Origin: Pseudomonas gessardii
GTDB taxonomy: Bacteria; Pseudomonadota; Gammaproteobacteria; Pseudomonadales; Pseudomonadaceae
Assembly: GCF_001983165.1 (NCBI RefSeq)
Contig: NZ_MNPU01000002.1
Coordinates: 1-64,000, forward strand
Reading direction: 5' to 3'
Length of the DNA: 64,000 bases
The notes under the pieces: model-generated
Told to the model about the DNA's origin: nothing
The model's input: the letters and a program-made list of their open reading frames with translations, nothing else
Databases searched by the model: none
In this document: piece by piece, positions 57,900-64,000 of the stretch
How positions within the stretch are numbered: the stretch's first letter is position 1
Layout of the letters: the number at the start of each line of letters is the position of its first letter
Made by a program: the position numbers and the translations under genes

Positions 57900-60619
57900 C
57901 GGTATTGCCCTCGCACACTGATGGCGATTGGTTGTGAAGTGCTCGCCAATAGCCGTTTGATTTCGGGTACGCAGGAACCACATTGCGTGCCGCAGCCCAA
58001 TGCTTGTTTCAGCCCGTCCAGGTCCAAGCCACGGTCAATGCCGGCGCCTATCGCGCTTTCACTGACGTTTTTGCAGTTGCAGAGAATTCTGTTACGGGTC
58101 GCTCCACCACCGGGCGGCGCGCTTAGCGGTGCCAGCAGCCAACGGCGTAATTGCTCGTCGGCCCGGCCCTCCAGCCACAGGCTTTGCAGCCAGTGGCGGG
58201 CGAGGGTTTCGCCGGCTAGGCGGATTGCGGTAATCCGGCCTTTTTCGATCTTTACCCGTTTACCGATGGAGCGCCGTGGGTCGTCATAGGCCATGACCGG
58301 GCCGTCATTGAGCCCCAGCAATTGGTCGATGTTCTGGAGCAGTTGCAGATCCGGCGCTTCGCTATGTGCCGCCCGCACCAGCAGGGCAGGCCGCTCGCGC
58401 CCCGCCAGGCTCAGGCTGACATAGGCAAAACCCTCGCACAGGGGGCGCAACGCTTCAAAGTGTTGTTGCACATCGCCCTCGATCAGCGCGAACAAGTGCC
58501 AGGGCAATTGCACGGCTTCCAGGCGCACACCGCTGTGCTTGAGCTCCGGTTGTTTCGACAAGGGGTCGAACGCCGGCTGGGTCAGTGTGTTGACGCCACC
58601 CTTGAGAAAGCGATCGCCCCAATGCATGGGCAGGAATGCCTGGCCGGGTCGTACGCTGTCATCGCGGGTCACCGCCACAATCACCTGGCCGCGACGGCTC
58701 TTGAGGTTGACCAGATCGCCCTCCTTGAGACGGTGCCGGCGCAACTCGTCCGGGTGCAGGCTGAGCAAGGCTTCGCTGGCATGGCCGAAGAGCTGCGCCG
58801 CCGTGCCGGTACGGCTCATGCCGTGCCATTGGTCACGCAGGCGGCCGGTGATCAGGGTCAGGGGAAAGCGCGCATCACGTTGCTCCTTGGCGGCGCGATA
58901 TGGCTCGGCGACAAACTGCGCACGGCCACTGGCGGTCGGGAAGCGGCCGTCGATGTACAGCCGTGGCGTGCCAGCCTGCGCCTCTGTGGGAAACGGCCAT
59001 TGCTGCGGGCCGATTCGGTCGAGCAGGGCGTGGCTGATGCCCGACAGGTCCAGGTCCCGACCACGAGTCAGCATCTTGAACTCGTCAAAAACCTGCGCAG
59101 GTTGCTCAAAGGCAAACAGGCTGGGCAGGCCAGGTCGCAAGCGTCGCTCCAGGCGTTGGGCGAAATCCACGGTAATCGCCCAGTCCGGCCGCGCTTCACC
59201 CGGTGGGGCAATGGCCTGGCGCACGTGGGAAATACGCCGTTCGGAGTTGGTCACCGTGCCGTCTTTTTCGCCCCAACTGGCCGCCGGCAACAACAGATCG
59301 GCAAAGGCGGCGGTTTCTGTGGTGCGGAAGGCTTCCTGCAACACCACGAACGGGCACGCGGCCAGGGCCTGGCGCACGTTGTTCTGGTCTGGCAGTGATT
59401 GCGCCGGGTTGGTGCAGGCGATCCACAGTGCCTTGATCTTGCCGGCGTTTATCTGCTCGAACAGTTCGATAGCGGTCAAACCGACGCTGGATGGCAGTTG
59501 TTCAACCCCCCAGTAGGTGGCTACTTGGGCGCGGTGCTCGGCGTTGCTGGCCTCGCGATGGCCCGGCAGCAGGTTTGACAGGCTACCGGTTTCCCGGCCA
59601 CCCATGGCGTTGGGTTGGCCGGTCAGGGAAAAGGGCCCGCAACCCGGGCGGCCAATGGTGCCGGTGGCCAGGTGCAGGTTGATCAGCGCACTGTTTTTCG
59701 CGCTGCCGGCGGTGGACTGGTTCAGCCCCATGCACCACAACGACAGAAAGCTCGGCGAAGTCCCGAGCCACTCTGCACACTGGCGCAGTTGCTCAACGCT
59801 GATCCCGCACACTTGCGTGACCATCTGCGGCGTGTAGTCGTGGACCAGCCGTTTCAACTCGACCAAACCCTTGGTGTGGGCCTGGATAAAGTCGCGGTCG
59901 ATCCTGCCTTCCCACAGCAACAGATGCAAAATCCCATGGAACAACGCCACATCAGTCCCCGGCAGGATCGCCAGGTGCAGATCCGCCAAGTCACAGGTGT
60001 CGGTGCGCCGGGGGTCGATGACCAGCACTTTCATGGCGGGTCGGCGCGCCTTGGCTTCTTCCAGCCGGCGAAACAGTACCGGGTGGGCGTAGGCCATGTT
60101 ACTGCCGACGATCATCACGCAATCGCTGACCTCCAGGTCCTCATAGCTGCACGGCGGCGCATCGGCACCCAGGCTGCGCTTGTAGCCGACCACCGCCGAG
60201 GACATGCACAGCCGGGAATTGCTGTCGATATTGTTGGTACCCACCAGGGCCCGCGCGAGTTTGTTGAAGCTGTAGTAGTCCTCGGTCAACAGTTGCCCGG
60301 AGATATAGAACGCCACGCTGTCGGGGCCATGTTCGGCGAGGGTGTCGGCGAATACATTGGCCGCGTGTTCCAGGGCGGTGTCCCAGTCGGTGCGGCTGCG
60401 GGCCAGGTCTTTGCCCAGGCGCAACTGCGGGTACAGCGCCCGTGCCGTCAGGTCGCCGGTCAGGTGCAGGCTGGCCCCTTTGCTGCACAGTTTGCCGAAG
60501 TTGGCCGGGTGCGTCGGATCGCCGCTGACCCCGAGGATCTGCGTGTCATCATGCTCGATCAACACGCCGCAGCCGACCCCGCAGTAGCAGCAGGTCGATG
60601 CCGTGACCTGGCGGCTCAT
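57896..60619 (-). CDS. nasA: Assimilatory nitrate reductase, catalytic subunit
   Basis: A 907-residue molybdopterin enzyme. The N-terminal [4Fe-4S] ligands are CCYCGVGCGVLIEH and LCSKG. The Mo-bis-MGD domains include CMSSAVVGYKRSLGADAPP and the C-terminal ITGRLRDQWHGMSRTG. A BFD-type [2Fe-2S] domain ends the protein (LCNCKNVSESAI and CGTQCGSCVPEIK). It reduces nitrate to nitrite in the cytoplasm. It starts at the ATG at 60619, which overlaps the nirD stop (TGATG). Confidence 0.95.
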   Translation of the reverse strand: MSRQVTASTCCYCGVGCGVLIEHDDTQILGVSGDPTHPANFGKLCSKGASLHLTGDLTARALYPQLRLGKDLARSRTDWDTALEHAANVFADTLAEHGPDSVAFYISGQLLTEDYYSFNKLARALVGTNNIDSNSRLCMSSAVVGYKRSLGADAPPCSYEDLEVSDCVMIVGSNMAYAHPVLFRRLEEAKARRPAMKVLVIDPRRTDTCDLADLHLAILPGTDVALFHGILHLLLWEGRIDRDFIQAHTKGLVELKRLVHDYTPQMVTQVCGISVEQLRQCAEWLGTSPSFLSLWCMGLNQSTAGSAKNSALINLHLATGTIGRPGCGPFSLTGQPNAMGGRETGSLSNLLPGHREASNAEHRAQVATYWGVEQLPSSVGLTAIELFEQINAGKIKALWIACTNPAQSLPDQNNVRQALAACPFVVLQEAFRTTETAAFADLLLPAASWGEKDGTVTNSERRISHVRQAIAPPGEARPDWAITVDFAQRLERRLRPGLPSLFAFEQPAQVFDEFKMLTRGRDLDLSGISHALLDRIGPQQWPFPTEAQAGTPRLYIDGRFPTASGRAQFVAEPYRAAKEQRDARFPLTLITGRLRDQWHGMSRTGTAAQLFGHASEALLSLHPDELRRHRLKEGDLVNLKSRRGQVIVAVTRDDSVRPGQAFLPMHWGDRFLKGGVNTLTQPAFDPLSKQPELKHSGVRLEAVQLPWHLFALIEGDVQQHFEALRPLCEGFAYVSLSLAGRERPALLVRAAHSEAPDLQLLQNIDQLLGLNDGPVMAYDDPRRSIGKRVKIEKGRITAIRLAGETLARHWLQSLWLEGRADEQLRRWLLAPLSAPPGGGATRNRILCNCKNVSESAIGAGIDRGLDLDGLKQALGCGTQCGSCVPEIKRLLASTSQPIAISVRGQYR

Positions 60620-60936
60620 CAACCGGCGTCCCGCAGGGCCAGCATCACCCGGCCGTTTTCCACCCGGGCGTGGTGGTGATGGGCGCAGCCGATATCCGGG
60701 GCCTGGGCTTCACCGGATACCAGGTCGATCTGCCAGTTATGCAGCGGGCAGGCCACGCGTTTGCCATAGATCAGCCCCTGGGACAGCGGCCCGCCCTTGT
60801 GCGGGCAGCGGTCGTCGAGGGCGAAGACTTCATTGTCACTGGTACGAAAAATCGCGATTTGCCCTTTCGGGCCGCTGACGATGCGCGAACCCAGGGCATT
60901 GATTTCTTCGAGGGCGCAGATATCCAGCCAGTTCAT
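60619..60936 (-). CDS. nirD: Nitrite reductase small subunit NirD
   Basis: A 105-residue Rieske-type protein with CPHKGGPLSQG and CPLHNWQID, the two Cys-His cluster ligands. It is the small subunit of assimilatory NAD(P)H-nitrite reductase. It overlaps nirB by four bases (ATGA) and nasA by one, so the operon is tightly packed. Confidence 0.95.
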   Translation of the reverse strand: MNWLDICALEEINALGSRIVSGPKGQIAIFRTSDNEVFALDDRCPHKGGPLSQGLIYGKRVACPLHNWQIDLVSGEAQAPDIGCAHHHHARVENGRVMLALRDAG

Positions 60937-63386
60937 AGCACTACCTCCAGCTGTTTGACGGCGATGGTGTCGAATTCCTTTTTCAGCAATGGCTGCTCCA
61001 GGCGCTCTTTCCACGGGTCTTGTTCAAACGACAGGGAAAATTGCAGGCGCTCGTTGAGGGCCTGGCGCCGCGCCGGGTCTTCCAGCACGGCCTTCTTGAT
61101 ATGGTCCATGCCCACCCGTTGCAGGTAGTGCACCGTGCGTTCCAGGTAGAAGGCTTCTTCGCGGTACAGCTGTAGGAAAGCGCCGTTGTACTCACGTACT
61201 TCCTCGGCGGTCTTGAGCTTGACGAAAAACTCCGCGACCTCGGTCTTGATCCCTCCGTTGCCGCCGATATACATCTCCCACCCCGAGTCGACGCCGATTA
61301 TTCCCACATCCTTGATCCCGGCTTCCGAGCAGTTGCGCGGGCACCCGGACACCGCCAGCTTGACCTTGTGGGGCGACCACATATTGAACAGGTCATGCTC
61401 CAGCTCAATGCCCAGTTGCGTGGAGTTCTGCGTGCCGAAGCGACAGAACTCGCTGCCGACACAGGTCTTCACGGTACGGATGGATTTGCCGTAGGCATGC
61501 CCGGATGGCATGTCGAGGTCTTTCCACACCCCGGGCAGGTCCTGTTTCTTGATGCCCAGCAAGTCGATGCGCTGGCCACCGGTGACCTTGACCATCGGTA
61601 CGTTGTACTTGTCGGCCACATCGGCAATCCGCCGCAGTTCGGAAGGGTTGGTCACACCGCCCCACATCCGTGGGACCACCGAGTAGGTGCCGTCTTTCTG
61701 GATATTGGCGTGGGCCCGTTCGTTGATCAGGCGCGACTGCGGGTCGTCACGGGCTTCGCCTGGCCAGGTGGAGATCAGGTAATAGTTCAAGGCCGGGCGG
61801 CAGGTGGCGCAGCCATTGGGCGTGCGCCAGTTCAGGTAGCTCATGGTGCCGGCGATGGTCAGCAGATGCTGGTCGCGGATGGCCTGGCGGATTTGCCCGT
61901 GGTTGAGGTCGCTGCAGCCACAAATGGCTTTTTCACTTTTGGGCTTGACGTCGGCGGCGCCGCCCACGGTATTGATCAGGATCTGCTCCACCAAGCCGGC
62001 GCAGGAGCCACAGGAGCTGGCAGCCTTGGTGTGCTTTTTTACCTCATCGACGCTGAACAGGCCCTGTTCCTGGATCGCCTTGACGATGGTGCCCTTGCAC
62101 ACCCCGTTGCAGCCGCAGACTTCGGCGTTGTCGGCCATGCTCATGGCTTTGTCCTGGCCCTGGTGGCCCACATCACCCAGGGCGTTTTCGCCGAACATCA
62201 GGTGATCGCGGATCTCGCCAATGCCATGGTTCTCACGGATCTGCCGGAAATACCAACCGCCATCGGCGGTGTCGCCGTACAGGCAGGCGCCGACCAGAAT
62301 GTCGTCCTTGATCACCAGCTTTTTATAGACGCCACCGATGGGGTCGGACAAGGTGATGGTCTCGGTGCCTTCGCCGCCCATGAAGTCGCCGGCAGAAAAC
62401 AGGTCGATGCCGGTGACTTTGAGCTTGGTCGAGGTCACCGAGCCTTTATAAGTGGCGAAGCCCAACTGCGCCAGATGGTTGGCGCAGACCTTGGCCTGCT
62501 CGAACAGCGGTGCCACCAGGCCATAGGCAATCCCGCGATGGCTGGCGCATTCGCCGATGGCATAGATGCGTGGGTCGTAGGTTTGCATGGTGTCGTTGAC
62601 CAGAATCCCACGGTTGCACGGGATGCCGGACTGTTCCGCCAGCTCGGTGTTGGGGCGGATGCCGGCGGCCATTACCACCAGGTCGGCCGGGATCACCTCG
62701 CCATTTTTAAACTGCACCGAGCCTACGCGGCCGTTGCCGGCGTCATGCAGGGCCTGGGTCTGTTCGCACAGGCGGAACACCAGGCCACGGCTTTCCAGCT
62801 CGGTTTGCAGCAACTGGCCGCTGGTCTTGTCCAGTTGCCGTTCCAGCAGCCATTCGCCGATATGCACCACGGTCACGTGCATGCCGCGCAGCATCAGGCC
62901 GTTGGCCGCCTCCAGGCCGAGCAGGCCGCCACCGATGACCACGGCGTGCTTGTGGGTCTTGGCGGTGTCGATCATGGCCTGGGTGTCGGCAATGTCGCGG
63001 TAGCCAATTACGCCCTGCAAGGTGTTGCCGGGGATCGGCAGGATAAATGGGGTCGAACCGGTGGCGATCAGCAGGCGATCGTACTCGGCCTCGCTGCCAT
63101 CTTCGGCGATGACTTTGCGCTTGACCCGGTCGATCTGCACCACTTTGCGGTTGAGCAGCAGTTTGATGTTGTGTTGCAGGTACCAGTCCAGGTCGTTGAG
63201 CACGATCTCTTCAAACGTCTGCTCGCCGGCCAGCACCGGCGAGAGCAGGATGCGGTTGTAGTTGGTGTGGGGCTCGGCGCCAAAGACCGTGATGTCGTAC
63301 AGCTCGCTGCTCAGTTTCAGCAGCTCTTCAAGGGTGCGAACCCCGGCCATGCCGTTGCCGATCATCACCAGTTTGAGTTTTTTCAT
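60933..63386 (-). CDS. nirB: NAD(P)H-dependent nitrite reductase large subunit NirB
   Basis: An 817-residue enzyme with four parts: FAD/NAD-binding domains (KLVMIGNGMAGVRTLEEL, VVIGGGLLGLEAANGL); two BFD [2Fe-2S] regions (CGCNGVCKGTIV, CGSCAGLVEQ; then CGCSDLNHGQIR); a ferredoxin-like half; and the siroheme-[4Fe-4S] site (TCVGSEFCRFG and SGCPRNCSEAG). It reduces nitrite to ammonium. The ATG at 63386 gives the conserved N-terminus. Its 150-base leader carries the attenuator described at 63425-63510. Confidence 0.95.
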   Translation of the reverse strand: MKKLKLVMIGNGMAGVRTLEELLKLSSELYDITVFGAEPHTNYNRILLSPVLAGEQTFEEIVLNDLDWYLQHNIKLLLNRKVVQIDRVKRKVIAEDGSEAEYDRLLIATGSTPFILPIPGNTLQGVIGYRDIADTQAMIDTAKTHKHAVVIGGGLLGLEAANGLMLRGMHVTVVHIGEWLLERQLDKTSGQLLQTELESRGLVFRLCEQTQALHDAGNGRVGSVQFKNGEVIPADLVVMAAGIRPNTELAEQSGIPCNRGILVNDTMQTYDPRIYAIGECASHRGIAYGLVAPLFEQAKVCANHLAQLGFATYKGSVTSTKLKVTGIDLFSAGDFMGGEGTETITLSDPIGGVYKKLVIKDDILVGACLYGDTADGGWYFRQIRENHGIGEIRDHLMFGENALGDVGHQGQDKAMSMADNAEVCGCNGVCKGTIVKAIQEQGLFSVDEVKKHTKAASSCGSCAGLVEQILINTVGGAADVKPKSEKAICGCSDLNHGQIRQAIRDQHLLTIAGTMSYLNWRTPNGCATCRPALNYYLISTWPGEARDDPQSRLINERAHANIQKDGTYSVVPRMWGGVTNPSELRRIADVADKYNVPMVKVTGGQRIDLLGIKKQDLPGVWKDLDMPSGHAYGKSIRTVKTCVGSEFCRFGTQNSTQLGIELEHDLFNMWSPHKVKLAVSGCPRNCSEAGIKDVGIIGVDSGWEMYIGGNGGIKTEVAEFFVKLKTAEEVREYNGAFLQLYREEAFYLERTVHYLQRVGMDHIKKAVLEDPARRQALNERLQFSLSFEQDPWKERLEQPLLKKEFDTIAVKQLEVVL

Positions 63387-63424
63387 GTCGTTCTCCGCAG
63401 TGGTTCGACCAATCACGCGCAAAC

Positions 63425-63464
63425 AAAAAAGGCGTCCCGCTAGTTACCTAGCGAGGACGCCTTT
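63425..63464 (-). terminator. Attenuator (intrinsic terminator) in the nirB leader
   Basis: Read on the minus strand, AAAGGCGTCC and GGACGCCTTT, with an inner CGCTAG/CTAGCG stem, form a long hairpin followed by a run of six T (63425-63430). It lies 38 bases before the nirB start and would stop transcription unless prevented. Confidence 0.85.
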
Positions 63465-63471
63465 GTCCTGG

Positions 63472-63510
63472 TCCCGTTCTCTCGGGAAAGCCCCATCTTC
63501 GTCGTTGAAG
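63472..63510 (-). promoter_or_regulatory. Tandem hexaloop hairpins, NasT/ANTAR target
   Basis: On the minus strand CTTC-AACGAC-GAAG (63497-63510) and TCCCG-AGAGAA-CGGGA (63472-63487) are two small hairpins with six-base loops. Both loops have A at position 1 and G at position 4, the signature of ANTAR-protein antitermination sites. They sit directly before the terminator, so NasT-like protein should release nirB transcription in nitrate. Confidence 0.75.
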
Positions 63511-63544
63511 GGTGGGCTGTATGTGGGGGTATTGGGGTAGCTAA

Positions 63545-63561
63545 TGCAGCGCTTGTGCCAA
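63545..63561 (-). promoter_or_regulatory. Sigma-54 promoter of the nirB operon
   Basis: On the minus strand TTGGCACAAGCGCTGCA has GG-N10-GC spacing and a TTGGCAC -24 box. The start should fall near 63533, giving a leader that includes both hexaloop hairpins. GGTGCG and CGCACC half-sites farther upstream (63596-63619) could belong to NtrC binding. Confidence 0.7.
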
Positions 63562-63655
63562 GTCGTGAAAAGCCGGGGTTATTGGGGTTTGGGCCGGTGC
63601 GGCAAGGCTTTTTCGCACCATTTGAAGGCGCGCTGCCCAGAATTGGGCCATCGGG

Positions 63656-64000
63656 TTACAAGGACAGCAGATACAGCAACACTAGGTTGATCAGCACCGA
63701 CACCAACGCCAGGGTTTGCCAGACCTTCAGCGGCTCGCGCTGCAGCAGCGGCCGCGGGCGCAGGCTCAGTTCGCGGCGTTCGGCCTGCTCCAGGACCAGC
63801 AGCCACTCCTCGGCGGTTTCGTAACGTTGATCGGCTTGCGCGGCCACCGAGCGCTCCAGGCTCTGCTGCAACCAGTCGGGCAGGTCCGGTCGATAACGAC
63901 TGGCGCTGACGGGCGTGTTGAACCGGGGCCGCTGGAAAGCTTCGATTTCACCGTAGGGATAGTGCCCGGTCAGCAGGTAATACAAGCTCACGCCGACGCT
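63656..64000 (-). CDS. Ser/Thr protein kinase, C-terminal part (cut by window edge)
   Basis: The last 345 bases encode the C-terminal end of a Hanks-type kinase: SVGVSLYYLLTGHYPYGEIEAF (kinase subdomain IX onward), DLPDWLQQSLERSVAAQADQRYETAEEW, a basic juxtamembrane stretch and one final membrane helix (TLALVSVLINLVLLYLLSL). The N-terminal part, often a PP2C phosphatase plus the kinase N-lobe in this position, lies outside the window. In Pseudomonas a kinase/phosphatase gene lies upstream of nirB and is grouped with nitrate assimilation. The stop is at 63656. Confidence 0.88.
   Translation of the reverse strand, partial: SVGVSLYYLLTGHYPYGEIEAFQRPRFNTPVSASRYRPDLPDWLQQSLERSVAAQADQRYETAEEWLLVLEQAERRELSLRPRPLLQREPLKVWQTLALVSVLINLVLLYLLSL

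Noticed and set aside
61368..63443. A 691-codon plus-strand frame opposite nirB
   Set aside because: Antisense shadow; it crosses the nirB leader hairpins and has no recognisable domain.

Overview
The window is from a Pseudomonas chromosome, most likely of the P. fluorescens complex. Three things point there. The right end has the order ppsR / ppsA - alpha/beta hydrolase - rraA - cmaX - crfX - cmpX - sigX - oprF / cobA - nasA - nirD - nirB - Ser/Thr kinase, which I recall from Pseudomonas genomes. The propionate operon is of the prpR-prpB-prpC-acnD-prpF-prpD type. REP palindromes of the P. fluorescens kind (core GTGGGAGCGGGCTTG) are scattered between genes. Base and codon use look like one GC-rich chromosome, apart from a group II intron tail at the left edge and a few repeat elements.

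Layout. 1-125: 3' end of a group II intron. 156-6362: a periplasmic binding protein with two lipoproteins (DUF4398, OmpA-like), a MocR-type regulator and small proteins (YkgJ-like, START, RraB). 6363-6825: a candidate sRNA on the minus strand and an NtrC/sigma-54 control region. 6826-9990: operon of circularly permuted ATP-grasp, alpha-E and transglutaminase-like proteins. 10019-18408: a c-type cytochrome, a 31-residue membrane peptide, a fatty-acid oxidation pair (thiolase and FadB-like), a glutamine amidotransferase, CorA, a PlsC-like acyltransferase and a crotonase. 18742-18831: tRNA-Ser(GGA), followed by a truncated peptidase beside a small inverted-repeat element. 19319-26073: DUF2784, HAD phosphatase, CigR-like, a racemase-fold enzyme with an NCS1 transporter, CysH, ThrH and a HigBA toxin-antitoxin pair. 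26325-30842: PabB and an operon of an ATP-grasp ligase, an inactive transglutaminase with membrane helices, and an aspartic-protease-like protein. 31115-39553: methylcitrate cycle operon. 39729-40698: an unrecognised three-repeat coiled-coil protein with a broken reading frame. 40735-47789: a sulfur/cysteine operon with a divergent MocR regulator. 47975-57101: PEP synthase and its regulator, RraA, and the SigX-OprF envelope cluster. 57162-64000: siroheme synthesis and nitrate/nitrite assimilation, then the C-terminal part of a protein kinase cut by the window edge.

How the genes work together. The most unusual locus is 40735-46262. A single 620-residue protein carries a JAB/JAMM peptidase, a beta-grasp ubiquitin-like (sulfur-carrier) domain ending in Gly-Gly, an E1/ThiF adenylyltransferase and a rhodanese. 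It sits in a tight operon with a cysteine-synthase-fold enzyme, a serine acetyltransferase-like enzyme, an alanyl-tRNA editing protein and an EamA exporter. This looks like a complete protein-thiocarboxylate route to cysteine or a related amino acid, with export and tRNA proofreading attached.

Two nitrogen-control regions can be read directly. One is an NtrC enhancer plus sigma-54 promoter before the permuted ATP-grasp operon. The other is a sigma-54 promoter, two hexaloop hairpins of the ANTAR-target type and an intrinsic terminator before nirB.
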